Source of the DNA: Oopsacas minuta
Taxonomy: Eukaryota; Porifera; Hexactinellida; Lyssacinosida; Leucopsacidae
Length of the DNA: 64,000 nt
Assembly (NCBI GenBank): GCA_024704765.1
Contig: JAKMXF010000044.1
Span: 372,001-436,000, forward strand
Direction: 5' to 3'
This document shows, piece by piece, positions 1 to 13,200 of the stretch; positions within the stretch are counted from its first letter, which is position 1; every line of letters begins with the position of its first letter. A program made the translations under genes and the position numbers. The notes beneath the pieces are model-generated. The model did no database searches. It saw nothing but the letters and a program-made list of their open reading frames with translations, and was not told where the DNA came from.

Positions 1-872
1 TTTAAACGTAAATGTAATTCAAGCCTGGAGAGTGGACTGGTACATGAGTCGGTGCTTGTCTTAACTGCCACACCAGTTGTGCCGATATAAATCATAATCT
101 TGTATATTAAATCTCGACGGATTTTGTTTTATGGGTTTGTCCAAGTTGATCGAAGAATTGGTAAGAGCTACGTACTTGAAAATTGGCATGTGTATGTAAC
201 TTGGTAAAACTTAGATGAAATGATAATTTAATAGCGGTTTGTATTCGAAATTCATACTTGGAAATAAAATAAAAATTGAAGAAATAAATATTATAATAGT
301 TGTGAATGTGTTAGTATTTTAGAAAATTAATATAACCAATCGAGCAACTAAAACACGTAATGAAGTTATAAATTCAAATCCTTACCAAGTACCAACAGCT
401 TGAGGAACACATTAAGTCCATAGTGATGTTCGCATTCCCCAAAATTGTTACTCAATCATCTCAGCATAATTGTATTAGAAGTACGTAATAATCTGCAAGT
501 AATTTTGCTTAATAAAAGAATACAAAATTCATTAAAAGCAATTAAATTTGCATTTCAAGGATGTAAACTTGTTCTCTGAAATGTTATTACGTATCATAAT
601 TAAATCTTGAAAATCCATTGTAATTGCAAATGTGAACTGTGAATTAGCTAAAGGTAAAATAGAAATTTATAAATTACTGGAGATTTGGAAATTTAGAGCA
701 AATTTTGTGTAAGAGTTTTCCGTGTAAAAGAATTTCGTGGGTTACATAAAACAAGAAATCAAAATATCCATGGTTGTAGTAAATGGAAAATCAAAAAAAT
801 TATTAAAAGCCTAAAGCAGTTGTCCGCGAAATATTTGTACAATTTAGTATTCGATATAAGCGGGTATTTCGA

Positions 873-1043
873 TATGTAGAACTCGGATAAGACGTACCTT
901 TGGTTTGTACTTTTCCCAAAACAGATCATCAATTTCCTTGTATAGAAAAAATATTCGGATAAGACGTACTTAGCTTCAGTTATGGATAGTACGTACTATT
1001 TTTGTTTCCCGAGAGGCGTACGTCTAATCCGAGCTCTACTGTA
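873..1043. mobile_element. Pogo-like MITE, family A, copy 1
   Basis: The left end reads GTAGAACTCGGATAAGACG and the right end is its near reverse complement, finishing GAGCTCTACTGTA. A third copy of the GGATAAGACGTACTT motif lies inside. The TA-flanked CAGT ends are typical of Tc1/mariner-pogo derived non-autonomous elements. There is no coding capacity. Related copies lie at 2196, 4853 and 50230. Confidence 0.7.
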
Positions 1044-1302
1044 TCCATGTTCGATATAACTAGAGCTGACTGCAATACGTACCATGTATAGGGCGTAAGG
1101 CGATCCTTAATAAATTATCCCTATACATAATTCCCGATCTTTCCTTTAAAAAGGATTGACGATCATGGGTGCGATAATTTATTGAGGGTCGAATTACACA
1201 CTAATAATTTCAAAATATGTGTATTCATTCAATCCCTAACATTCTTGCGATCTATTCTATATAGTGAAACCGCACTATACAAAACACTCGTGGGACCGAA
1301 AA

Positions 1303-1371
1303 CTACCAGCTATATACTTAAATAGAGGTGTTCCCCAGGGATGTATTGTGGGGAACGTGAACGCGCTTCTT
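1303..1371 (+). pseudogene. Reverse-transcriptase remnant (LINE/Penelope-like)
   Basis: In the frame of position 1321 the sequence reads LNRGVPQGCIVG and meets a stop soon after. GVPQGxxLGP is the conserved motif of LINE-type and related reverse transcriptases that precedes the catalytic FADD box. No YxDD box or other RT block was found nearby, so only a scrap survives. The call rests on one short motif. Confidence 0.35.
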
Positions 1372-2195
1372 TATGGATAATTTAACTGTATTTTCAGTTT
1401 AGAAATTATAATTTAACATTTTATGGCCAAGTAATATATTTTTGTATTATCCTATTTTGTGTTAATATCGTTTTCATGTTGGATTGCTTATTATCCTTCG
1501 ATTTTCAACTAACAAGTACTAAATATGATAGCATCCACGTTTTTGTACTCGGAATCTTCCACAATTAATGAAAATATCTTGTATCTCAAAGGATGTAGAC
1601 AAGTTTGGGAACCTAGGATATCAAAAAGATGCAGAAATTAGTGGAGGAGGGGGCAGTGCTTTGGAGTGTTCCCTTACTTCTATACTTAGGAATACACCCC
1701 TGGTGTTCCCTAATGAGAGGGTAAAGTAGTCATTAGCTCCCCAACTGTAGTACAGGAGTATAATTATCACACACTAGTGATTCTTAAACTATTAAATTTT
1801 AAGTACACTCTTGTGCCTATGAATTGCGTAATACATATATTTTGCCTAAGATAATGTATTGAAATAATTAATTGGATGATAATAAACACCACATGGCCAT
1901 TACTCAGATGAATGGCATGTAGAACTGATACATTTACCACCAACAGCCTTATTAATATTCTCTCGATAATTAAAATTAACCTTCATCATTAATATATGAA
2001 AAATGTTCTCTTTGAAATTTGTGATACAATTTCCTAAGGTTAACTGTTGTGGTGTGTAATAAATTAGTAAGCATTACGTTACAAATATTTATGAATAGAT
2101 TATTCAGTTAATTAGTGCTACATAGCCATGATTCGAGCTTTACTGTCTTGTCATCTTAAGTAGAACCGAAAAGTTATCAGCAACTTGTTGCTGAA

Positions 2196-2425
2196 TACAG
2201 TAGAACTCGGATAAGAAGTCAAGGTTGCCGTGGGGGATTTGTATCCCCATTCCTACAGGATTCTTTGTGGGAAAACCCATCATAAGGAATCATTTCCCAT
2301 TCCCATCCTCAAACCAACAATCTAGTTCTCATTCATTTAATACAATCCCTATTTAGTACACTCGAATAGTGTTAAGTAATACTATTTGGTTTTCCGAGGG
2401 GGGTGCGTGTCTTCTATATCTAGAG
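2196..2425. mobile_element. Degenerate pogo-like MITE, family A, copy 2
   Basis: The left terminus TACAGTAGAACTCGGATAAG is intact. The right side (TTTTCCGAGGGGGGTGCGTG, then TCTTC) resembles the subterminal part of the other copies but is diverged, and the interior is unlike theirs. It may be a rearranged element or a left end joined to unrelated sequence. Confidence 0.45.
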
Positions 2426-2797
2426 TAATTTTCCCAAGGTCATGAGACAAAGTAGGTAAGTTGCCCACAAAAAGGCGACCATTATTATGCAAAATTACCA
2501 TAATAGCTTGTGAATGATCTGAGTATTATAGCCTTGAGTTTTGTTCAATTTCATATCGACACAACAAGAACTAATACTATTTAAAGTGAAGAGCTCCTGC
2601 AAAAGATTAAATTGCGTTTTAATGTATAGGAAAGAGTAAACTATACCAAATTCACTTACGATAGAATATTAAAAGTGAAAAACGAATACACATTCCAGTC
2701 CAAGACAATGAGAACAAAGTTTGTGTTCGTGTCTTGTTCACTCAACTCTAATACTTGGGTCAGACATAATTCTAATTAAATAAGCGAGATCATCTAT

Positions 2798-2967
2798 GGG
2801 GCTGTTCAAACGTTACTAACGCAAATTTCCCTAGATTTTGACCCCCTCCCCTCCCTGTGTCACGTTTTTTAATAGTTTGTAATACAAGAGAATAGGGCTG
2901 TCACATTTTGCATACCAACCCGTACGGCCCTCCCTTTGGTAGCGTTACGTAACGTTTGAACGGCCCC
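2798..2967. mobile_element. MITE with GTTCAAACGTTAC termini
   Basis: The left end GGGGCTGTTCAAACGTTACT and the right end (GCGTTACGTAACG then TTTGAACGGCCCC) are inverted copies about 25 bp long, enclosing about 120 bp of non-coding sequence. A shorter relative with the same termini lies at 36695-36768. The transposase class was not assigned. Confidence 0.6.
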
Positions 2968-3183
2968 TTTACGTATATTAGACAATTGTACAATTGTCTA
3001 GAATGCTATAGTAATGAATACTTAACATAATTGTCGGAACATTATAATAATTGCTTGCAATCTTTACATAGAATCCCATAAATATAAGCTGAATCATCAC
3101 AGAATAAATTGATACTGACTAGCACTGATAAGTAACCAATTAAGGAATCATATAGAGTAGTTGAGAACTTAACTATTGCTATA

Positions 3184-5804
3184 CTACACGATAAGCATTC
3201 CAAGACTGACTGGCATTGTAATTAGTGCTGTCAGTAAAGGAATAGAGACAGAATCCTTAGTGATGACGACACGAATAGCTTCTGTCACTCCTGTATCGGA
3301 AAGACACTCTACTGTTGCTTCGTATGTGTAATTTATGGAAGGAACAAGAAAGGGAATAGGTATAGCATTAATCGTCATACCGTATATAGTAGGATTGTAA
3401 ATGAATGTAATCAGTAATCCTGTAACAGCTATATTGGAGGCATTCTGTACACTAACGGACAGTTTGAATCCAGGACCAAGACCCTGAACCTGTGCGGACA
3501 GTTTAATGTTCTCTGTTGTGACTGAAATAGGAGCAAGACGAGAACCAATAGCTTTCGCATACTCACGTGTTATGTACAGTTTAATTAATTCAAGATCTCT
3601 GTGAAATGTTTGAAATATCGGGATAGAATTCTCTCTCTCTCGGATTGCTTGCTCAGTGTAGAGCTTAGTTTTCTTTGGAAGATTAAGTTTTCCAGGAGTA
3701 ATACTCTTCAACGTATCTCCTACAATTCTTGTCTCTAGATTTGCAGTTCGTTTCAGCATTTTTATAGATAACTTACCACTGCCTGTGATAAGAACAAGAG
3801 TACTGTCCTCTCTCCCAAACCTCCCAAACTTCATACCAATAGCAAATTCCGGTAACATTAACTTATTCACTAATAACTTGTCTCTGTACAATCTAATCTC
3901 TCCACTCTTCAATCCCAAGATGACTCCCTTTATGCCTTTTGATTTAATCTCAATAGCTTCCATTGTAGTGATGCTACTAGGCAACTGTATAGTCCATAGC
4001 TTCTTACCACGTGATGTGTAACATGAGAGAGAATCGTCCATTGCTCCAACTAAAATGTTTTTACCTTGTTTTTCAATACCAACAGCATGTGAACCTGTTT
4101 GTATACAAATCTTAGCTATTTTACTGCCTCCCTTAACAAGATAAATATTTCCATCTCTACAGGAGACATACACCTTATAATCTACCTCATACACCCCTGT
4201 AGTGTATAATAGTACAGGTACACTCGGTAAGTATACACGAGCTAATGCAGTGAAAGCTTCTGGATCTAAAATAAATATTTCTCTATGTTCAGAGCCTATG
4301 ACAATACAACTTATGGCCTTCTCTTCATTGTGAGTTTTCTTTATAGTATCAATACAGGTTATTACAGTTTGCCGCTTGAGAGGACTGTGTTTGTACATGT
4401 TGAAAAATACTTCTAGTTCCTCAGGTAAACATTGCAGTAGTTTCAGTGATCGGGATGTCAGAGGAATTTCAGTGTCTGTAGCCTAAGAACAAAATACAAG
4501 TTTTAATTACAACAACGAGATTTGTATATGTCTCTTTACAAAAGTAATAATAAGAAATTCTATTTTGTCTTGTTTATATTGAAGAATACATAAAAACAAA
4601 TGTAGAGACAAGCCAATATTAGGGAATCGAGTTCAGCATTATATCTAATTAATTCAATACAAATCAGGCAAAAGACAAACAAACAATTAATAAATAGCAG
4701 AGATCTAACACGAAATATTAATGAGATTTTTTAACTAGTAACCTAACGGATCATGGGTCTGGTATTTTCGTGTATAGCAACCTAGGTTGCTGGTTAGAAG
4801 AATCCAATTTAAATTTAAGTGAATGGAGACATATAGTCTATGTAAATACATATACAGTAGAACTAGGTAAATACATACTCGGCTTAAGAGGTACTCTCGG
4901 GTGATACTTACTTTTCTCCAAAACCGATTTTCTATTCTTGTATTAATTGTACCGTATAGGAAGAATATTCAGATAAGACGTACTTAGGTTAGAACGCACT
5001 AATTTTTGTTTCCCGAGAGCACACGTCTTATCCGAGTTCTACTGTATTTATAACTGAATTGATAGACTGCGAAATTTTATCCTCAAAAGATCTAAAATAT
5101 TCCAAAGTTGAGGAGGACAACACAATCATTATTATTTAAAAATACAGCTTCCTCCCAGTTTGTAACAATTAAGCCGAGTTCCAAATTAACCTAAAATTTG
5201 TTCTATTTATTTGAGCTATTTTCCAATTAATCCTGAAAAATAACTCGATTAAACAGAGTCAAATATATATTTAAAATTACTCTACCTGCAACTCTTCTAA
5301 CATTTCCCTAAAGGAAAGTAACTCTAGTTTCTCCTCCTTAGCTTGTTTCCAATACTGAGCTTCAGTCGGGTTTATGTCAAGAGATGGAAGTGTGAATTTG
5401 AAATAAGGCCTTAAGTTTTTGTACACATATACATAAGGTCCTGATGCTACAGCTATAGCAGGAGTCATGGGTTCATTTGTGTCAACAAAGAATGTACATA
5501 AACCTGAAGGTAGGTTAATCAGCTGCATATTAGCCAAGAGAGAAGTACCTTTGTATACCTTTAGACGCATATCAAATGGTGTAGTACCTACGTCAGCAAT
5601 AATTAGTTTATTTTCTCCATCTCCATTCAAATCTTCCAGAGCCATACAGCTTGATGAAGTCTTAATTCCAGCTACCGGATCCTGGTAAGCATTTATCCAA
5701 AAGTCAGAAGCATCAGTGATATTTTTAGAGGGAGAATTCTCTACTTGCTCGCTAGTGGCAGTGAATGAATCTTGTAGATCAGTGCTAACTACTGGAGTAG
5801 CCAT
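3184..5804 (-). CDS. BBS1: BBS1, BBSome subunit
   Basis: This is the Bardet-Biedl syndrome 1 protein, a beta-propeller subunit of the BBSome, the coat that carries membrane cargo into and along cilia. There are two coding exons, 5804-5286 and 4482-3184, split by one GT-AG intron in phase 0 (donor CAG|GTAGAG, acceptor TTCTTAG|GC). They give about 605 residues against 593 in human. Residues 1-173 carry the opening propeller strands (LADLHGDGE-type stretch, SGPYVYVYKNLRPYFKF). Exon 2 carries SIKRQTVIT-type, LDPEAFT, FGRYGREDSTL-type and VQGLGPxFKL blocks seen in animal BBS1, ending in the C-terminal GAE-like part. The start is the ATG at 5804. The open frame runs back to 5840 only through non-ATG codons, and this Met matches where family members begin. 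The identity is secure. Confidence 0.95.
4483..5285 (-). other. BBS1 intron containing a MITE
   Basis: This is the single BBS1 intron, 803 bp. It carries a family A MITE at 4853-5046 and otherwise AT-rich sequence. No second gene was seen in it. Confidence 0.85.
4853..5046. mobile_element. Pogo-like MITE, family A, copy 3 (in BBS1 intron)
   Basis: It runs from TACAGTAGAACTAGG to CCGAGTTCTACTGTA, flanked by TA. It shares with the copy at 873 both the interior TTTTTGTTTCCCGAGAG and the internal GATAAGACGTACTTAG repeat, so the two derive from one element. It has no open reading frame. Confidence 0.75.
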
Positions 5805-5840
5805 ACACAGACAAACTAGCACAACCGATTTATTATACAC

Positions 5841-7224
5841 AAGTTAATCCTATTATAAAATATTCTGACCGCGTGATTAATCTCAATTTACTAATATATA
5901 CGAACCTCGTTAAATAAGTACACTGTTAACACGTACCTCTGGTTATTGAGTACTAATTTTGATAGTATCCTAGGAAATATGTCATTCTCAGGTACATCAT
6001 CAATACATAGCATGATCACTAGAATGCTATCATCCCTTAGTAATGAAATTATTTCTATTTTTAATATCCGATTAACGAGATTGCGTCCATTTTACGTCGT
6101 TTAATACCGGTATCTTCATAGCAAACCTGGTCGCAGATAGACAAACAATAAAACTTCTGCTCTCTATGATGAAATTACAAACTAGTCTATTATACAAGAA
6201 AATTATTCTCAGTCAATTTCACTTAGCCTAAACCAACGCTCTATTAGGGTAAGCAGTTATCGTTTTTGAAGTGACTTATTCATCCTTTTTGTGTTGTATT
6301 ACAAGTGAGATAATAATGATGACAGCAAATTGCATAATAACTGGACAATGCTCACAGCCCCTTGGTATTCTGTTTCCTATCTGTCTGACAAGGTTGGGCA
6401 AATATCAATACCACTTAAAATCTCCGATAACGATATGCGATACAATTTATCGGGAAATTACCCCATAATAAATATCGATAATGTCAAAATATCAAGAATA
6501 TATCTGGAAGGAAATCAGAAAATATCTGGAGGGAACAAATTTTTGATATTTTGATATTATATACTATTACTGTTAGGATAATTATAGCATGCAGATTCAA
6601 AACAAATTGTGAAATGCCCGAACCAAGCTCTTTAATTCTAATAGGAAATATCTCACCAATTAGAATGAAGAATATTTGACCCCCAACCAATTTGAAACCC
6701 AAATCTCCACACAACTCGATATTTTCGGAATGTGCTATTATCCGCTATATCGCAACCAAACCTCTTTTCTCAAATGTATCTGGGATACAAAGAGGAATTA
6801 CTATTACTATTAGCCTTTAGTTAAATGTAAACTGAGAGGCAGTATACATCGAGCAATTTAATAAACAAATCAGCAGTGGAGTCCACAATTTATAAATGTA
6901 TTAAATCTAGTCATGAATATGTATATACATCTACTTCCAGCTGTGAATGATATAAAAGTTCTAACATATCATAATCAAGTAAAAATGAAATAAGTATACA
7001 TGCTAGAGTGAGATTGAGAGAGATAGAGGGAGGAGGTCTCCTCTAATGTAAGTCGACAACACATATCAAGATTAAAACAGAGTTCAATTGGAAGTGTGAG
7101 TGACATAAATATATATATACAACGCATGATTGATGTCTGACAGGTGTAACATGTCAATCATCCTAAGTGCGATGCCAACTAATATTGATCGAAAGTCGGG
7201 ATTTGGGTTGAACGGAGCTAACTA
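5841..7224. other. Intergenic between BBS1 and GATA gene
   Basis: No gene is supported. From about 6390 to 6760 the sequence is rich in TATCGATA-type and GATATTTTGATATTA-type dyads, which suggests an old inverted-repeat element whose ends I cannot place. The promoter of BBS1 should lie just above 5840 and the 3' end of the GATA transcript just below 7225. Confidence 0.5.
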
Positions 7225-10200
7225 TTAATTATTAATGTCGTATTGTAAAGAGAAATTAGGCTTGTAATCCATAGGAGATACAGGGTTTATTGCAGTGATT
7301 CCCTCGCCTAGGTTTACACCTTCATGTTGAAACTGGTGTACAACTCCTGGAAAATGGAGAGGAAGCTTCAGGCGTCCACTCAGATCAGTTTTGAGATAAG
7401 GAGAGCTAGTAGGTTGACAATTGGGGTCAACCATATGCTCTTCCTGCGGACAGGTAAATAAAGGCATGTGATTAGCAAATGCTGATGCAGCTACGTGTCC
7501 GTTAAGTGGTGATATTATTTGGTTCTGTCCTAACAGGGGTGTAGTTGGTAGGATACCCCCTTTCTTCCCTTTGTTGCCACCTGGTCTTCTGTTACGTGTA
7601 CGAATACATGGCTTCTTCATGGAGAGTGGACGATCAACCTGTAGAAAATAATTGATAAATTAGTCAGTACAAAGCTCTAGAACAAATCGAAAATATGGAT
7701 TCTAACGAGTAAATAATATGAAATTCCAGTAAACTGAACGTAGAATTGTTGACAGATATGTTATGGAATTGGCAAAGAATGAACGCAATTCAATATGGCT
7801 TACAAAAAATATGCAATTTAAATTAATCTCAAAGTTAAGTTCATTAATTTTGTACACACCTAAGTCAATAATTTTGATGCGAAAGGTTACGCTAGTATAA
7901 AACACGAAAATTAATACATATTTAGGTTTTGAAATCTATGAAGATAAGTAAGAATAAGTATGAGAATAGGAAGTATTCTATCTATGCTTCATCACATAAT
8001 CACGGAGACTCATAGTTGAGTGAATCACAAGGGAATCAGACTGTAAGTAAGATAAAACACCTGTAGAAGTTCTTGAGTTAGGATAGTAAGAAATATGTCT
8101 CTGTACATAATGCCACACAATCTATATTGGCTTAGCTGGCATAAGTATAGGAAAAGTGATGATTCACAGGCAAAACTATAGCATTGAGTTATTATGAAGA
8201 CTTTAAATAGCAATGTGTGAAGCAATACAAACTGGTTGATGAAAGTACATTCCTACACTGACGGGATTCAGACTTTTGGAGAATATTATCGAGTGCGACA
8301 GGCTGGTTCCAATTCTTGTAAATGCAATGTGTGTCTGTTCCGAGAATTTTTATTTGATTCGCAGAAAGAGAATAATTAAAATAGATTCCTTAGAAGACAG
8401 TACAACTATGAAGCAATTTTAAATTTGAGTGGATAAAATATTATGCGATTTGATTGAATATCAACACGCTGTCAACATCTACCCAAATTAACTGTCGATT
8501 TATGTGAATTTAATCTCTATTGAGGGAACAATACTTCATCCGTCATAACAATGATAAAGAATTTAGTACTTCGTTGAGATCAATGTTAACTATTAAATGA
8601 TCAAATGTAAATATTATGCAAATGACAATCATACAGAAATATTATATTCTAATACTCTACAGGCTAGTTTGGGAATAGTTCTGAAAAGTAGCTTTATATA
8701 ACAAATTCTAAGAAGGGTGAAGGATAGTTACATAATGCTCAAAGTATAAAGGAATGGGAAATTATTTACAAATATCTTCTTCGTTAACCTATTGAATGGC
8801 TATTCAAAAAATGTCTTCGAATAAATTAACAGTAATCTCATTATTATGACTGTTTAAGTGATGCATTATCTTAAGGAGGGGACATAAGTCGATAAATTGT
8901 AGCAATTTAATCATACGATGAAGACTTAAAATGAGATTTTCAATAAATTATAGAAATGATGAAATTCTCTCATTCAAAGATTAAGGATTCTCTTGAAGTG
9001 ATGAGTTATAAGACAACATTCGTAATTTGAAACGTAATTTAAGAATTTGATTAATAGTTAAGTTATCAAATTACTTATATGTCGACGGCCTACATCGTCG
9101 GTCAGATTTTTAAGTGTGTTGAAAGGTCATTTTTCTAGATAAGTGAAAGGTCACCTTTTATTCTGAGGGGATTGGGTTTTGAATATACAAATTTCGCCTG
9201 ACTTTTAAGTAAACTGAAAATTAATTATTATCCAGGTACAGTGGTGTTCGCCTATTAGCAATATTCGCCCTATAGCAAGTTATTTTCTGGGATTTAGAGT
9301 CAATTTTGTATTGGAATAATTACTCTAATAGCGAGTTCGCGTATTAGCAAGGGAATTCGTGCAAATACGATTTGTTAATAGGCGAACTCCACTGTATGTA
9401 TCAAATAATTTCTGATGAATGTGACAGTAGAAGGTATGATACGGTGCTACAAGTTATCAGTACAAAATGTGCAAATGCGAATCAAGCGTCGATTGACACA
9501 AATAACATTAGGAAATATCAAAGAGCGAAGACCCCATTTCACAGGACACCCTAATATTACTTTATAATTACCATGGATTTAAAACAGTACAAAAAGAGTC
9601 ATTCCCGATAGTGTATTGCATAAAAATGTGTTACACCGTCTTAGTAAAAGATTAAGATCTTAATCTGGCAATACTCTAGGACTCTCCCAATTTTGGAAAA
9701 GGATCACAAACCGGATTGTGTGATTTGTTCCAGGAATCCTAATGCTTTATCTAAATAATTAATTCTGAAAATATGCTAATGTAATTACAGTTATTTATTC
9801 CTTTTACTACATAGACAAAATGTAAAGTAATTAAATTGTCTGTTGTAGTATTCAACTCAAAGCGAGTGATGACAAATTGTGCAATACCGCTACATGCGGA
9901 GGCAAGAGAATGTACAGCTGTTGGGTAATTAAGATGTAAATTGATATCAAACGTTTCAATCATTTCAAAGATTATATAAGTTGTTAATTTTGAATGGATA
10001 TGTTATAGGTTATGCTACAAAGGTGAGAACAGGTACGTAACTCAAATTAATTAAAATATTGTTTTCTATATTTATTCAATTCCAGTATGACCACCAATGA
10101 GAAAAACCACCAAACAAAATCATTTACCCTATTTAACTGATATTAATAGATATCATAACTTCCTTTAAAGTATATTCCTCAAAAAGATAGCTTCTTAATA

Positions 10201-13200
10201 AATTGAAATATTTTGACGTATTTATGTTACTATTATGTTAGCTTTGAGCTGGAAGAATTAATTACCTACATTTCTGTAATTTGGTAGAAACTTTTTGAAT
10301 AAACCAAACATTATCTATATTGTACAATGTAAAATTCGGGTATTTAGTGAGGAAACAGATTGCAAGATCTTCATATATTATTTATAACAATCTCACGCGT
10401 GAAGTGCTTAGTATAATCTTTGGATTATAATTTAGCTCGAATACGTTCTCAATCCATATATTTATCTTTTACATAAATGCATAATCTTTCTGTATAGTAC
10501 AGTGAAACCTCCAAATAAGGGCTTGTGTAACCGAGGAACTTCTGGAAACGGAGTGAAAACGAATAGTACAAATTGCAGCCCCATACAAATGAACCTACAT
10601 AAACGGGGTTGCCCTTTTCGGTGTCCCTGACACTCCGTTTAGAGAGTTTACCTGTATTCATAATTTGTTGGAAAGATTTTGATAAATTATACGATATAAA
10701 CAGATAAATGTAGAATTACATGCTAAAAAAACATAAACTCACCGAATGCAGTTTGTAGTAGAGTCCACATGCATTACATACAACTTGGCCCTCTTTTCTT
10801 CTCCATAGAGATGTGACAGTAGTACCACAGTTAGAACATGCAATTCCTTGTCTTCTGCTTGGTGTCGTCTAGAATAAATTAATGATAATTAAACGAATAG
10901 ACAATTAACTAATTTCCTAAAAATTCGCCAAACCAATCTGTTACATTGCCAAATCAAGTACTGCTACGAATTGATGTGTAATCAAGAGTTTTGAACAGGT
11001 AAGTCAAGTAGGTGTACAAGTGTGTGCAAATAAAATATGTAGGAGGCAAGATAATACAGTAATGGTATTTAGCCTCTCAGATTTCGAATGACGACAAGAC
11101 ATAATTATAATAATTATAATAATTATAATAATTATAATAATTATAATGTAGCGTAATATTAATTTGATCGATTTAGGAATAGTAATTAATATATTCTAAA
11201 ATAATTATGAATCAGAGAATTGAATTTAGAAGATTGATTACATAAGAATCCGCTGAGCTTCTAGTTCGTAGAATACAACAAATATTAAGGAATTTATAAA
11301 ACTTACACTTTTCTTTTTCCTCTGTGCAGGGCGGTCAATGCCATTAGAGCGTTTATATAGTCCACATGCGTTACAGAGATAATTCCCATCTATGTTCTTT
11401 CTCCAGAGTGGAGCATACATTGCACCACAGTTTGTACAAGCACGAGCTATAATAAATTAAAAGACTAATAATATATACTCTACTTTTCATAATCGGGAGA
11501 GATTTTTGTAAAATATTTAAACCAGGTGATAGATATTAATTATAATACAAATTTTGCTGAATATAGACCTAAACTCCTGAAAGAAGGTGTCGCAAAAAGA
11601 GATTTGACAAAATTAATTTTCTTACAAATAAAAAATACTCACTTAAGGCATAATCCAGTTTAACAAGGCCAGGACCAAGCCCATTGAAGCATGAAAATTG
11701 TTGGTCATGTGGAAGTTGTGATTTGATTGATTCTCCTTCGAAAGACTTCTTCATTAAATCATTTTCGAGAGAATGTTGATGTACTGGAGATGTGAGAGGA
11801 TAGTTGTAAGATGGGACTGTATTGTACCAGAATTGAGGAATGGTGTTAGAAGATGGAGCGTATACTGGACTCTCTGTTGTTTCTAAAGAAAGAATTTAAT
11901 CAGAATATATAAATACAAGGTGAATGTAAGGTTCTCATAGATTCAATACTACTTGACAACGAGATTCGAAAGAGATAGTGTAAATCTCGCGAAATTAGTT
12001 AATTGAGAAATCCATGTTTATCCACAAATTTTGTGTAGAATTCTTGATAATTCTGGAAATTTGCATTATTTTTGAATAATTCATAGACTTAGCAATAAGT
12101 ATGCGTATTATGTTATAATTTTGATATTCAACAGGAGCCATAAATTAATAGACAAGAAAAATATGACGTATCAGTGTAATTGAAATTAACGGATTTGAGA
12201 GGAAGCCCTGGGTTAATGTTAGTTCCTAAATAATTGAATTCAATCCATAATTTATTGGTTTCTCACAAAGACACTTGGCGAAGCTGCCTAACAATATTTA
12301 AATACATAGAACTATTGTTACAGCGTTTCAAACTGTATCGTAAGATAATTCAAAATCAATGAATATTTATTAATCGTGGAAAGTAGCCAAACAGTCAAAT
12401 CTTTAATCTGAAGTAAGAATAATGCAAGAATTCGTGTTTAGTCGTAGTTTTCAAAGCACGTTTCAAATTTCATGTTAAATATCGTAAAGATAAAGATTGG
12501 ATTGTCAGGAGAGATCGTAATTAATGTGACAGTATCTCTACTATTGATGACAAAACGGAATCACCAATATTTATGTACTTATGTTGTAAGGAAATTGAGT
12601 AGAACATGCGTAATACGTTTCTCGTTGGGTCATCGAAATACATACATAGGATTGTGGAGACTTCCGCATTGTACAGTACTCGGTCTAGTCGTTCTACTGT
12701 GTTTTCAGTCAATAGTATTGAATGCAAATATTGTAAATATTGAGTGCTGCTAGTGAGTCAGGCCAGATGTCGTGCATAAATTTTACGTATGAATAAATAA
12801 TTCAATGCTGAGCTCTTAATATTGCAACGTTGATGTAAAACGATACGATTCAAAACGTCTACATATAATGCATATATAAAGAATGGATATAGCATGTCAT
12901 ATGGCGCTGGCTAGTACATAGTTTAGATTATCAATACCTCCCCTAATAATAAATCATAGTCCAGGAATGAGAGTATACTTTCATCAGTGGTCTCTCCAGT
13001 ACAATGAGACAATGCTTGGTAACAAATATACCATTTACTGAGCCCAATAGGAGCCATCACGGATAGATACTGAGGATACAGTCAGGAGAATTTGATTGCG
13101 TTAGTTGCAAGTTGGTGCTAATCGTAGTAATACAAGCCAACACAGGGTTGTTCTATCATAACTCTTAGAGTGTAAAGATTAGATTACATGTGCTATACCT

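Larger units (their letters stand above)
1..3183. other. Intergenic, repeat-bearing
   Basis: No supportable gene was found. The stretch holds two copies of the CAGTAGAACTCGG MITE family, a GTTACGTAACG-type MITE and a short reverse-transcriptase-like remnant, each listed separately. An imperfect inverted repeat at about 1099-1188 pairs CCTTAATAAATTATC with GATAATTTATTGAGG around a smaller inner dyad. The rest is AT-rich sequence without coding character. Confidence 0.6.
7639..10742 (-). other. GATA intron 4
   Basis: A 3.1-kb intron between the finger-2 exon and the basic-tail exon. It contains two pogo-like MITEs (9237-9396 and 10498-10656). The small open frames in it look random. Long introns occur almost only in this gene and NBAS, so it could hold enhancers, but none can be defined by eye. 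Confidence 0.8.

Noticed and set aside
5805-5840. Extended BBS1 N-terminus MYNKSVVLV...
   Set aside because: The first codon is GTG. The ATG at 5804 matches the family start.
12472-12753. 93-codon plus-strand frame in GATA intron 1
   Set aside because: Opposite strand to the host gene, overlapped by another random frame, no recognisable feature.
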